Assembly: GCA_027924585.1 (NCBI GenBank)
Contig: BSBM01000186.1
Span: 5,208,001 to 5,272,000 of the forward strand
From: Larix kaempferi
Taxonomy: Eukaryota; Streptophyta; Pinopsida; Pinales; Pinaceae
Length of the DNA stretch: 64,000 bases
Reading direction: 5' to 3'
The notes beneath the pieces are model-generated. The model was not told the DNA's origin and searched no databases. It was given only the letters and a program-made list of their open reading frames with translations. Below, one piece after another: positions 9,507 through 21,246 of this stretch; position 1 is the stretch's first letter; each line of letters begins with the position of its first letter. Made by a program: the position numbers and the translations under genes.

Positions 9507-12299
9507 AAGGAAAATACAATTGTATGTTTCTTTAACTTTGAATTTATTTATTATTATTATTGTTAGGTTTAGAGGGCTCAATGGAATCGATAGGTATTTG
9601 TTTTGTTAGTTCAAGTGAGGTGGAACCATGAACTCTACCTCATCTCAATTGATTTATGAGTGTGCAATATTATGAGTGTGTTGCACTTTCCATGACTTTG
9701 TTCGAATAAATAACAAAAGATTAAAAGTACAAATCCTCCATTAGAACATCTACCCTTGCTTATACGATCATCTCTACAATGACTTATCCTTCTCATGATG
9801 TTGGTGGATAATCTACAATCGGGACCGATTATGGAACTATGTATAAAATGAGAACAAGCTTGCCAATGATATACGGCAGGTATGCTTTTGATAGAATGAG
9901 AATAATTGGCTTGAAAATGACCCTTAGTAGTTTCAATATGTTGGTGATTTTTCTATTATAGTTTGTTTTGGATGAGCCTCGACCTAAGAGGACCAATTTA
10001 TAGATACATTACAAATTAAGTAATATTGATTTGTTTTAAAAAATTGCAGGTGCTCTCTAGTCAATTGCAACAAATTTGTAAAAGAAATTTTAAAAGATCT
10101 AAAATTGATTTCGCTGGAATGTAGGATATTATACTTGTTTGAGTGCCTTCCCTTCCAAATTTGTTTTGTTGGTTCTTCTACCTTTGATGGAGGATCAAAG
10201 GTAGAAGAACCAATATGCCAATATGCATTCCTGTCAAAGAAAACACTACAAAATTGTCACTTTCTCTTAGTCTTTCGTTGTTTCCAATATGCGTTCAGCA
10301 ATTGCCCCTCCCTGAGACACCATAAAATGCCTAGGTTGACAAACTCCTCGAAAACTAGAAACTCTAAAGTGCTCCCTCACCATGTCTATGAACACACAAT
10401 CCCTTTTCTCTTTTCAAAAGATGAACCTTTGCGACTGTAGAATATTTTGTGGTGGATGAATAAACCCCTCATAAGTGAATTTATTCCTCCGAGCCTCAAG
10501 GTGATTGCATCCTCGTGCTTCTTCATATCACCATTAATGTCGGGGGGGTTGCATCGATACTCAGGTCCTTCAGTTGCAAAGGTGGGATGAAAAATGGTGA
10601 TGCTACTACCTTAGGCATCCCCTCGGTCCCCTTGCAGTCACTTTACCATTAATGCCACATTGATTTTCGACAGTCACCCCATTCAGGAAAATGAATAGCA
10701 ATATTAAGAATGTGTTAGATGAAGACATTTTTAATTAGTCATTATGATCTTATGATATTCAACTATGCATCATTGCTTTGCAATTACGTTCATTTTTTAT
10801 TAATTGTTTATGGTATTAATACAAGGATCTTTTATTCTGTGTTCTATTTTGTTTATAAAATCTTCTTGTTACTATTTTTTTTAACTTTTCTTAAGAGGAA
10901 GGTACTATCATGATTTCCTTAGATTTGACATGATTAATACAGAGATATGCCCTTATGGGAATACAGTTTTCACCATGTTCACATAAAAATTTCCAAACCT
11001 TAGGGAATTCAATGTGAATCTAGAATAAAAGGCGACTCTAGACATCATAATCTTTTTCAAAGTTCAGTTTAATAACCAATACCCTAAGACCCAAGTATTT
11101 GTCCTAATATTACATGCCTTTCTAAACTAATACTACATTATACATGATGAACATATCCCAAATGAATCTAATTTGTTCAAGTCTAATAATATAAGGAAGG
11201 AGGAATCGCAATTGCAGGGCTAAGGCTAGGGCCTCACTAAAATATACTAGCATGCATCTAGCAATATGATGGTTCTATATCTAGGGATGAGCTCATAGTA
11301 TCCTACATTGGCAGTGAGATAATGAGGCCTCTATAAAATAGGAGAGATAAAATACTTTTTCCAAATTTATTCCATTAAGAATATTAATGAACCAAGATTG
11401 ACACATCCCAAGTGGCTTTGAAATATTCATAAAGGTATCCATATATCCTTGGAGAGTTGTTTCTAGTGATTGTTGTTAAGGCATTGATCAACTCCAGTAA
11501 GGATAAATTCTGATTACAAATATTCCACAAATAATTTTTGAGGGCCAATTTTGGTGCAAGTTTTCATGGCCAACTTACATGAGTTTGTCAAAGTAAAGGA
11601 TAATGCTCCACAATTTTTTTTGCATGCCCTCTTGGTTGGAAATCCTTTTGGCTAGGGTTTTCAAGTTTGCAATCTTCTTAGAATCCTCATTTACCAAAGC
11701 CTTGAAGAATCATTTAGTGGATTCAATTCTATGGCATGATTAGCAACTCAATAACCATGTTTACCAAAGCCATCTCTATAGACCTTTAATGCACATACTA
11801 ATTATTAATTTTTAAAACTTAAAAACCAAAATTCTTCATTTTTATTAATATATAAAAAATATCATGATTACCACAAGCCATTATTAAAAAATAAAAAAAA
11901 CTAATTTTAAAATTTATAACTAAAAATAAAAAAGCTATTAAACAACTATTAATTATTTATTAAAAATATTTTAAAAAATATATATATAGTAATTCAAACT
12001 AATATGATTTTTTATTAGTTTTCAAAAAAATTATAATATTTTAGTAAACTTCTAAAAATAAGTTATTAAACTAAATATTTTGAAAATTAAAAAATTATTC
12101 TTTTAATTTTTGAAAACTAAAATCCTATTTTATAATTGGCTAATGTGTAAGACTTAACTAATTATTTGTCATCCCATTTAAATCATCTTGGAAATTGTGT
12201 CAATTGAGTGGCCACTACAAACCATTACTTTGCTAATTATTCATGCATTTAATTACGTCGAAGGTGTATTTTAAGGGAGTGGTTCCTCTCGTCCCTTCG
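9507..12299. other. Anonymous intergenic DNA
   Basis: No recognised gene. The longest frame (10105-10440, +) is spanned by a hairpin and has no known motif. Sequence from about 11,800 to 12,150 is very AT-rich. No transposon ends were recognised. The stretch contains the perfect foldback listed separately. Confidence 0.6.
10169..10213. repeat. Perfect 20-bp inverted repeat with 5-base loop
   Basis: The arm 10169-10188 (TTGGTTCTTCTACCTTTGAT) is exactly complementary to 10194-10213, separated by GGAGG. A near-palindrome this tight and perfect is uncommon in single-copy plant DNA. It could be a foldback element core, a cruciform-prone site or a small-RNA hairpin. No flanking target duplication was identified. 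Confidence 0.85.
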
Positions 12300-13042
12300 T
12301 CATCTGTCTACGGAGAATGAGGAGCTTCCCCCTATGATTGTACGGATTAAGCCATGAATGTTGTACTCATTGCACATAATAATAACAAAAAGAAAGTACC
12401 AGATTCTAAATTGTGTGTAGTGAGCAGCTGTGATGCTTCGACTATAGAAACTTTGACTAATGGCAATGAAGAGAAGGTGTCGTAACAACTGCCTATTTAA
12501 TTTTGCAAAGAATGTAATTGGGTAGTTGGAAGCACCACCGATGAGAGCACATGAATCCTATTTTTTGTTTCCATGTAGGTGCCATCTACCATTGAAATGC
12601 CCCCCTGCTTCTTAGCCTCTTCAAATACTTGAATGATACGATGCATTAATGAGCCCCTTGGATAAGCTTGCACGTCATTTTCATGGACACAAAACTGAGT
12701 ACCTGTTGCCACAGGAAATTAAAATCAAAATCAAAATGAATGTCTCCATCAGATCACAAACTCAATAGATAAATGGTACTTACCGTTCGGGGAGGGAGAA
12801 GAGGCATTAACAATCTCAGTATTCCTTGAAGAATCTATGTTGTTGCTGCTTCTGTTTTGTTGGAGTAATAAAGTTGAATATTCTACTTTGAGAGGCTGTA
12901 GAAATGATCCGATGCCAACTTGATCCTGAATTTGTGTACAATATTTGCTGCTTGAATTTTGTGCATGTAATAAGGCAATGGTGAGAAAATTCATGGCTCT
13001 TGTAATTTTACTAATAGTCGACACCATCATTACAAAACTCAA
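12300..13042 (-). pseudogene. Exon-like minus-strand fragments (unidentified)
   Basis: Two minus-strand frames, 12749-13042 (97 codons) and 12497-12712 (71 codons), have normal amino-acid composition in otherwise AT-rich surroundings. The second contains HENDVQAYPRGSLMH and VFEEAKKQGGISM. A possible splice acceptor (CAG) lies just inside its start. They could be two exons of a decayed gene. I do not recognise a family. A weak resemblance of ISKITRAM in the first frame to the N-terminus of ATP synthase gamma is too short to use. Confidence 0.2.
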
Positions 13043-13251
13043 AAATATTTTTGAAAAACAAGTAAATTGTGTATAAAATTAATTTAGAATAGATTGACAA
13101 ACTCATAATTAGAAATTATGATTTACTAGAGTAGATTTGGTCAGAACAATGGTATAAATAGGGTTTGTGTCATTTCCATGCGAATGGCACTAAATTGGCC
13201 GGCTTACATTGAATTTGGAAGGGTCCATGGCATGCTTATTTTTTATTTTTT

Positions 13252-13394
13252 TTCATAAAATTATGATATTTTAAACAAAATTATTAATATTTTTGCTTGT
13301 GTTATAAAGAATCTTAATGTTTCTTCATAAAATTATGAGTTTTAAATAAAATTATCAATATTTTTGCTTACGTTATTAAGAATATTAATGCTTC
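13252..13394 (+). repeat. Imperfect ~71-bp tandem repeat
   Basis: Two units starting TTCATAAAATTATGA (13252 and 13324) share AAAATTAT, AATATTTTTGCTT and TTAATG..TTC in order, with several substitutions. AT-rich and non-coding. Confidence 0.7.
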
Positions 13395-14879
13395 TTATAT
13401 TTTAGTTTAATTACAGATTAGATGGATTTTAGCAATTTTTAAAGAAATATATTATTTTAAAAAAAAATAAAAAATTGTTTTTATGTAACTTTGGTAAAAA
13501 TTATAAGTTTTCGCAATTTCAATAACAAAAAATTATGAATTTGGATGTGGATGAGGATAGAGGAAGGGGTGACATGGTGGGAGGGACACATGGAAAAGGC
13601 ATCATGGGAGAAAGGATGAGTGGGTGTTCCTTCCATGTGGTAAGTGTACGAACAGACTGTAGTATTTAGCTGAGGAGATGGATGGTGGTACGAGATGTGG
13701 GTGGGTTCTAACAGAGGCCATAGTGGAAACTGGTGCCAAAGGATATGGTTTTTTGGGGCCATGGGGGAATGTCTTGTCTTCCTTTATGGGAGTTTCTCTT
13801 TGCGGATTTTATGTATCCTTTATCCCTTTATGTTTTTTTTAAAATGGTGTGGGGAATTATTTCCAACTTAAAGTATTCAACCAACTCACATGGTGCAAGG
13901 TCTGTCCCGACAAGGGGCCTCTTGCTTAGCTATGACACACAACAACACATAGGTGCTCACAAGAACTAGGTGTGAAATGAATGACAGAAGATGGATTCTA
14001 TTAAATTGAATCAAATTACAATTTTTAACTACAAATCAATCTATGAAACTAATCGTCCTTAGCCTGTTACAATATACAGAAATGAAACTCTGTTTCTCTT
14101 AGTGTGTTCTCAGTTGTGTGTGATCTTCCTCCCTCTCACGGTCTTTGTTGAATGAAATAATTCACTGAGTAATGGATTAATGATCCCTTCCTTTGTTCGT
14201 TCACACTGTGCTTCTACTCTGCTCCACTACTGATCTTCATGAGGCTCACTCCGTTCCTCGACACACTCTTCCTTTGTTCACCGAATTATTTAGATCCTGC
14301 AAACCTGCAATTGTCAGTTCCCTCTAGTGGTGCTGCACAATCTCTACTTGTGGTGACATCTATCATGGTCTCAACCATGTTCATAACTTCTCATAACTTC
14401 CTCAAAAACCTCCAACGGCTGCTAAGTACTTCACCTTGACTCCTGCGCTTCTCTAACTTTGCTACAGTTATCGGTACCATGTATCGACCATACTTGACTT
14501 CATCATCCCTCGACCTGACTTGTAATATTTACTTAAATTCTATGACTACCATTCAAATCTTCCTAGTCCTCCACATTTGGCCTTCGCCGCTATCCGTTGA
14601 TGTCGCTGTTTGAAAACCCATCGACACCCAACCTCTTTCGATGTCATCCTATCATCTGTCAACATAAGACTTGTCGACTCTTGAACTTTCTCCTATCAAC
14701 CACATGTAGACAGCTTCTACTCAACTGCCTGGCTTCGGATTCCATTTTATGTCTTCCGCACCAGTGGTCTTCAAAAATCCTCCTGGTCGACTTCTTCTTT
14801 CAATCATCTTTGACTGTTTCTCCTAGGTCTCGATGCTCTTGCATTAGACTCCCGAGGTTAAAAATAACTCGACTGCTCC
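13395..14879. other. Non-coding stretch, probably including the 3' end and LTR of the minus-strand chromovirus
   Basis: No intact gene. Immediately downstream (in minus-strand sense) of the chromodomain one expects a polypurine tract and a 3' LTR. I could not fix LTR ends because no second copy is in the window. The frame 13481-13762 (-) has no recognisable motif. Confidence 0.4.
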
Positions 14880-15915
14880 AGAAGTCTCCAGTATTCTTCT
14901 TCAGAAATCCATGTCACCTCCTGCAACTCATCATCCTTCCATCGTAATGAGTACTCTTTCTTTCACGAACTTCACGTGCGCCTGACTTCGAGTTCTTCTA
15001 ACACTTCAGCGATTTCCTCTTTGTCGTGTCGACCTGGAATCTTCACTGTCTAGTCAATACTCGACACTTCCGCACTACTTCCAGTTGAACCCTCCTCATA
15101 CTTGTACAGATTTGAGACATTGAACGTAGGCGATATGCTCAAGTCCTTCAGTAGCTCCAATACATAAGCATTGTCCGAAATATTCTTTAGAATCTTACAT
15201 GTTACAATATTCTTCCGCTTAAACTTGTTATATGTTCCTGTCGAAAATATCTCCTTCTGCAAGTGTGCATAAAGTAAGTCCCCCTCGTTGAACGACTATA
15301 GCCTCTTCCTTCTTTCGGCTCTCAACTTGTATGTCACGTTGTTCTTCTCAATGTGCTTTCGTACATCTTCATGCACTTCCTTCATATGCTCTGCGAATTT
15401 TTTTGCATCCACATTCTTCCTAATTTTTGTCGGTATCTCGACCAAATCCACCAATCCATGTGGGCTTTGTCCTTGAAAAATCTGGAATGGGCTCATACTT
15501 GTCGACCAATTCACAGAGTTGTTATACACAAATTTTGCTTGCACCAACACGTTCTCCCACTTCTTGGGTCTGTCAGCCATCAAACATATCAGAAATTTTC
15601 CCAAACTTCTATTCACCACCTTGGCTGTCCGTCTGTCTGCGGATGATATGCCAAGCTAAACTGCAACTTCGTGTCCAGTTTCTTCTGTAGGGTTCTCCAG
15701 AAATGACCCATAAACTTGGTATCTCTATCCAATGTTATACTCTTCAGCAACCTATGCAATTTGACTATCTCCTTGAAGAATAATACAACAATGCTTGTGG
15801 CATCACTTGTCTTCCGACACGGAATAAAGTGTTCCATCCTTGAAAATATGTCGACTACAACAAATATTGAGTCGTTACCTTGCTGCATCTTCGGCAATCC
15901 TAGCAAAAAATCTAT
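14880..15915 (-). mobile_element. Ty3/gypsy chromovirus remnant (integrase C-terminal half plus chromodomain)
   Basis: Minus-strand pieces in successive frames form the 3' end of a chromovirus pol. 15613-15915 has DFLLGLPKM, then [20 protein letters not shown] and [12 protein letters not shown] (integrase core). 15296-15619 has [12 protein letters not shown] through SPFQIFQGQSPHG. 15050-15262 has ISPTFNVSNLYKYE. About 14880-15040 has EEIAEVLEELEVR and LRWKDDELQEVTWISEEEYW, a chromodomain. Frames change near 15613-15619 and 15262-15296, so it is dead. The upstream part of the element is missing: the sequence is cut at about 15915, where the LTR of gypsy A begins. The simplest reading is that gypsy A inserted into it or that the copy was truncated. 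Confidence 0.75.
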
Positions 15916-16299
15916 TCGGAACCCATGTCAACCCTTCTATTTACTTTGTTAGTATATTGTTGTTGGATGCATATGCTTTGTAAGTCATCCCGTAGTATTT
16001 GTTGATCCATAGTTTGTCTTATTGTTGTTGGAAACATATGCTTTGTAAGTCGTCTCGTAGTAATTGTTGATCCATATTTTGTATTGACACATGATATTGA
16101 CCCATGGTATTGGCGCCTAGACTTAGTATATAAGTTTGTGTTGAGACCAATGAAGGTACCGTGAAGTTATTTGTATTGAGCTTGCTCAAAGGAGGTTGCC
16201 GCCTCGAAGTGGCCTCCGATCAATATAAATGTGATTCTGAGTTCTATTATTTCTGTTATCTCATGTGTTTCATTAATTAATCATTGCAGGTTCCTCACA
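15913..16299 (+). repeat. 5' LTR of gypsy A
   Basis: It aligns with both LTRs of gypsy B. The first bases (TATTCGGAACCC) match TGTTAGGAACCC with the terminal TG altered. It ends ...CTCACA. It contains an internal 65-bp tandem duplication (15956-16020 and 16021-16085), also present in the gypsy B LTRs. TATATAAG at about 16119 is a plausible TATA box. Confidence 0.75.
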
Positions 16300-16301
16300 T
16301 C

Positions 16302-16313
16302 TGGTATCAAAGC
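16302..16313 (+). other. Primer binding site (tRNA-iMet) of gypsy A
   Basis: TGGTATCAAAGC lies two bases after the LTR. It differs by one base from the 3'-end complement of initiator tRNA-Met (TGGTATCAGAGC), which gypsy B and the copia element retain. Confidence 0.8.
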
Positions 16314-17330
16314 ACTTTCTTGGGCTCGTTGGGTGGAATTTCCGCCAATTTTTTTTTTTTTGCATCTGTTGCAAGTTCAGATATGGGAATAATCCCTATC
16401 CGCTTAACTGTGGGAAGTACTTGGGTATAAGCCCTAAAAATCATTGTGAGGAGTACCATAGGAACCCCAAAGTAGTTGGCCCATTGAGAGGACCTGCCAG
16501 CGAAAAGGGCAACAACCCCTACCTGATTGACTAGTTCCCACCCGTGAGGTAAACCAAGAGATGTCGTTTGTGGCAAAGGGGTTATCAGTTTTACCTGATT
16601 CATGGAGTGAGGGGTACTTCCCCAATACGCAAGCTGTCAGACAGCATTGGTGGCCGAGTGAAACCCCTGAACTGTTAGGAAGATGAAAATACATGGGGTC
16701 CATATCTATTTTCAGCTGAATTGTTGTCGATCACTTCCGCTCCATTTTAGATCCATTCCAAGCTGTTCCAGATGCAACCGTTTCCGATCCATTTGACATC
16801 ATTTCAAATCCAATTGTTCTAATCCCTTCCGCGCCATTGTAGATCCATTTCTAAAATTTTGTTTTTTTGCCATATCTCCCTTATGTTAACTTCGTTTCCC
16901 TTGAAACTTCCCGGACACCCCTGCAATCCCATCCTGCATATTTCATTCCTAAGGACCCTATCCCAAATTCTACTTCCCAAAGCCAGAAATCTCACTTTTG
17001 TCTAATTTTAGGGTTTGCCACAACTTCTTCAATTTTCACCCACTCGCCTCCAAATTTTGCCACCATGTTCATTCCCTATTTATGCTTCTTTGTCCCTCTT
17101 TGACAAATTTTCTCATTCTTTCACCCCGCTTCTGAATCCCCATTTTTTGCTTCCCTGTCTATCAGAAAGTGTCCAAAACCTAGTCAAACCCCAATTACCC
17201 TTCTGAGTTTTTCCCAAATCCAAATTTCCCTTTACTAAATAAGCTTTTGTTTGTGTTTTTATTATCCATTCCAAAAATAAATAGATATTTACTCCTGGTT
17301 ATGGTTGTCACCCGCGCAGGAGAAAACACC

Positions 17331-18809
17331 ATGGAGGAAGCACTTGCAGCCATCCAAATCGAACTACAAGATTTGGATGAAAAATTTCTCATCCTCCATC
17401 TTCAGCATTCAGCCATGAACAATAACTGATAGCAAGAATCTTCTACAGCCAATGGGTTCTCTTCTTCTAGTAATTTTCGTGGTTTGAAGCTTGAATTTCC
17501 TTGCTTCAATGGTACTGATCTGACTGGATGGATCTATCGTGTAGAACAGTATTTCAGTCTACATAACAATTTTGATGTCCAAAAAGTTCCACTTACATCC
17601 TTTCATTTGGGAAAGGAAGCCCTTCAATGGTACCATTGGTACATCAAGGCTCATGATGAGACAAAATGGATGGATTTTTGCCAACTCCTTTTGCAACGAT
17701 TTGGTCCTAGTGCTTTTGATGACTTTACTGGAGCACTCACTAAACTTCATCAAAGTGGAACTGTGAGAGAGTATCAGACAAAATTTGAGAAACTAGCCAA
17801 TCACATAGAAGGATTGTCTGATGAATTCTACACGAGTTGTTTTATCAGTGGTCTTAAGGATGAAATCTGACCAAAGGTTAAAATTTTCTGTTCCAACAAA
17901 ATGATGGATGTCCTAGGGTTGGCTAAGTTGGCAGAAGACAAGATTGCAGCCCAATAACTCTCTAAACCCACTTTTGTTCCCTTCCAAAATATGGGTTCTC
18001 AACGACCTCCCATTCCGCCAGCTCCTCGACCAACTCCTATCAAGCTTTTGTCTGAAATAGAGATGCAGGCACACAAAGAAAAAGAGCTTTTTTATAATTG
18101 TGATGAGAAATTCACTTGGGGACATAGATGTGTTCAACAAAAGCTCTATCTCTTGGATATGGATTTTCCACCTACCTCTAAAATTGGTGAAGAAGCTCCA
18201 GATACAATGGATGATCAGGTCGACATTTAGGAGCCGCCTATTGACCCCCCATCTCAGGATCAACAACTATAGATATCTCTCCATGCTTTGTCCAGCGTCA
18301 CCACCCCCCAAACAATGCGGGTCAGGGGTTACTTCAAGAATATTCCTCTTAAAATACTTATTGATTCTGGTAGCACTCATAACTTCACTGACCCTTGGAT
18401 CGCCAAACATACCGATTGTTTTGTCCATCCTTTCTCCAACTTTGAAGTCATGGTTGCCAATGGGGGCACCTTACCTTGCAAGGGGAAGTGTCACAATGTG
18501 CGTATCCCTCTAGAATATTATAACATGCGCTTTGACATGTTTGCCTTGTCCTTAGGTGGATGTGATGTGGTTTTGGACATTCAATGGTTACACACACTTG
18601 GCCCCATCTTATGGGATTTTGCTGAACTTGGGATGCAGTTTGCAGTCAATGGAAAACAACACAAATTTAAGGGCTTACAACAAGGGTCTCTCCGCATCAT
18701 CAGTTCACATCGCCTGGAAAATATCCCTAAGAAGAATTCACATGGTGTCATTGCTCAACTCCATTCCATCAAGATGCATCCATCAATGGTCTCCCCTACA
18801 TCCTTGGAT
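17331..18809 (+). pseudogene. gag-protease of gypsy A
   Basis: One reading frame (ATG 17331, MEEALAAIQIELQDLD) runs to the break at 18809, interrupted only by in-frame stops at about 17427-17432, 17868, 17955, 18228 and 18270. Retrotransposon gag motifs include LEFPCFNGTDLTGWIY, EALQWYHWY and SCFISGLKDEI. The zinc knuckle is damaged (FYNCDEKFTWGHRC; the first Cys of CYNC in gypsy B is Phe). The protease has LIDSGSTHNFTDPW with an intact DSG. The type of gag resembles chromovirus gags. Several stops stand where gypsy B has CGA or CAG. Confidence 0.8.
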
Positions 18810-19474
18810 AGAAGCTTACATGCGTTTTTCAGAGATTCTTATGTAATCAGTCTGGTAGTCCGTTTCTTCTTTTTCCTATGTGATATGTGTTTCTTTCCTT
18901 TGTTAATCCATATTGTTAATATTCCTTTGTACTTGGTTCGGTGTAGTATCTACATGAGATTCATAGAAATTATGCCTTGTTCATTTCTTACCAAGTATTT
19001 CACAAAATATTTATGCTAAAGTTGGTATAGGATTCATCTATGTATGCCTTATATCAATGGATTGTTCATCTTTCTTCTATTTCACCAATTAAATCACTTT
19101 GAATACTAGCTAGTTGCTACCTTGCCTCTGTGTGGATGTATCTGCTAAGCATTTGATAATAATGTTTATGTTATACTTGAATTGACTCCATTGACCAATA
19201 TAGATCCCTGTTGTTCTCCAACCAATGGTTTACATGAGTATATTTTGTCCTACAGAAAGCTGACCTTCTGTGTATGTTTTAATAGAACATCTTAAAGAAT
19301 GAATGTTGGTGTTCCTTTTTCATGGTTGACACCCTTGATTATTTCCAGTTTTTCATTAGTTTATTGAGAGAGCCCTCTCAGACTGTGTTGGGTCAGTAAC
19401 ACAAGTCCAAATATTGGTTAGTGGTTACCCCAAATTATCCTTCTTACAACCTGGGGTCAATTTGGCTGTTAACA
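18810..19474 (+). repeat. 5' LTR of Tat-1, only the 3'-terminal 665 bp
   Basis: It begins AGAAGCTTACATG at the junction with gypsy A and ends TGTTAACA before the primer site. It is homologous to 30746-31409, with about 35 differences or small indels by eye. It has no 5'-terminal TG, and the homologous position in the 3' copy is not preceded by a polypurine tract. I therefore read it as a truncated LTR rather than a full short one. Confidence 0.8.
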
Positions 19475-19477
19475 AAT

Positions 19478-19495
19478 TGGCGTCGTTGCCGGGGA
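19478..19495 (+). other. Primer binding site (tRNA-Asp) of Tat-1
   Basis: TGGCGTCGTTGCCGGGGA follows the LTR by three bases. It matches the 3'-end complement of plant tRNA-Asp at all but one position. This primer type is typical of Tat and Athila relatives. Confidence 0.85.
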
Positions 19496-19716
19496 CTGCA
19501 ATTTTTCTTGTCTTCCTTGCAAGAATGACAAAGAATTCCAAATATTCGAAGAAAAGATATATCCCTATGGGCAAACAGAGATTTCCATATTTTTGAAGGT
19601 TGTACAATTTTTCCCTGGCGATTCCACTCGTAAAGACTTATATTCAAGAAAGCACTCCACTGGGGAAGACCGCCAAAGCTGAATTCTAGTTCTAAAGGAG
19701 ATCTTGACAAGGAATC

Positions 19717-21246
19717 ATGGCCTCAAGAAAGATCCATGCTATAGGTAATCCTATTTTTGAAATTATGCTAGTTGTTGATAATCCGGAAAGTCTGCTTAGG
19801 CGAAAAGCTAAAAAAGATAAAGCTAATACTTCAAACATTGAAAGAATTGTGTCTGAAGAAAGATTACCTGTTTTTCAAGAATTAAATATAGAGATTCACA
19901 TTGGGAAACCTTTACCAAGACCAAGATCCGAATCTTATCTAACCCTAGGTGAAGGAGTTCTTAATAATCCTGAATCCTACTTGTTAGATCCTATCTAGCA
20001 TAATTTACTAGATACTATCAAATCTAAAAAAGCTAAACCCTGTTCCTAGAATATCCCACCCCTTTCCCAAAATCTGCTTGTAATCATGGCTGCTAGATTT
20101 GCACCTTTAGCCCCACTAGCTGTTTTACATTATCTACCCCAAAAATATGCACAAAATATTGTCTCCTATGATGGAGAGGGAATTTTTTTTTCTAGACTGC
20201 ATGTAGATAGGTTTGAAGATTTTATTGATTTGGAGGAAGTAGATTATGATGATGCAAAGATGAGGTTATTTGCTCAAAGTTTGTTTGGAGAACCTAAGAA
20301 ATGGTACAGGTTGTTACCAGATGCTTCCATCAATGATTTTGCAGCATTTAAGACACTGTTTTTAGAGAGATGGGAAATAATAGGAAGTCCTGCCCTAGTC
20401 TTATCCCAATACAATCACCTCAAGAAAGGAGGTTTCGAGTCTATGCATGAATTTTCTGCTAGATTTATGAGGGCATACAATTCTATTCCAGACGACCTAA
20501 GGCCCTCGACAGGCACTGCAAAACTCCATTTTGCAGATGCCTTTGATGGAGACTTCTCATGTATGTTAAGGGAAAGAAAATATGCCTCCCTACCTGCTCT
20601 GCTGAAAGATGCTCTAGAGGTAGAGGCAAACATGATGGCCTCAGGAAAAATAAAGGGTAAAACAGAGGCTGAAAGAAAGATGTAAGAGACCCAAACTTCT
20701 ACCTCATTTGCTTCCAACGATGCAAAATTTGATACCATAATGAAAGCCATGGAAAAGGTGATGGATAGGTTGATCGTAGATACCAAGCCTCCTCCCTGAG
20801 AGAATCCTGAAAACCAGATCCAAAATCCAAACTTTAGAAGACCTCCACCTCCTGCAAGAAATCAGAGAAATCCTGAAGAACTGCCAATGCGTCCTCCTTT
20901 TGCTGAAAATATGGTAGATAATGAAGTACCCGAAGAGCCCTCTAAGGCTCATATTCATTTTGTTGACTCCCTAGACCATGAAATATACTTGACTGAAAGG
21001 GAACATGACTTCTTTAACAAAGAAAGTACTAGTAACCAACCTGAGTTAGAATCCGAGCAATACCTAATGGGTTATCAAAATGTTGTGGATGATCTTCAAA
21101 GAAAGATGAAATTGAGAAATAGAGAAGTTACCATGAATAAAGGAAAGCTTCCTATGAACCAACCTCCATTCACCCAACACGCTGCAGGAGAGCCGAAAGA
21201 GAAACATCAAGGAGTTGTTGCAAATAAGAGACCTGAAAATAAATAA
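19717..21246 (+). pseudogene. gag of Tat-1
   Basis: Frame 1 starts at ATG 19717 (MASRKIHAIGNPIFEIM), has stops at 19996, 20047, 20683 and 20800, and runs to 21246. The gag core is at 20086-20685: ARFAPLAPLAVLHYLP, then LFGEPKKWYRLLP, FLERW and FSARFMRAYNSIP. The C-terminal part is hydrophilic, without a zinc knuckle. It is homologous to Tat-2 gag (shared ARxAPL, KWxRxLP and ADAF/ANAF segments). The same frame continues into the protease. Confidence 0.75.

Larger units (their letters stand above)
15913..18809 (+). mobile_element. Ty3/gypsy element 'gypsy A' (5' LTR, gag, protease; 3' part missing)
   Basis: It has the same family as gypsy B (58558-62878): LTR, leader, gag and protease align along their length. 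It starts with a 387-bp LTR and a tRNA-iMet primer site, and ends abruptly at 18809 (in TCCTTGGATA), where sequence of the Tat-1 LTR begins. The RT, RNase H, integrase and 3' LTR are absent, and no continuation is seen beyond the far end of Tat-1. The loss is therefore not a simple insertion; a deletion or recombination junction at 18809/18810 is more likely. Confidence 0.8.

Noticed and set aside
10105-10440. 111-codon plus-strand frame
   Set aside because: It reads through a perfect hairpin and has no recognisable domain, coding bias or neighbours.
12749-13042. ATP synthase gamma-like fragment
   Set aside because: Only an eight-residue resemblance (ISKITRAM). The following sequence does not match, so no function was assigned.
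13481-13762. 93-codon minus-strand frame
   Set aside because: His/Pro/Ser-rich low-information peptide with no known motif; likely chance.
16307-16703. Minus-strand frames of about 90-98 codons in the gypsy leaders (also 59095-59376)
   Set aside because: Conserved between the two copies only because the whole leader is conserved. They run antisense to the element and have no motif.
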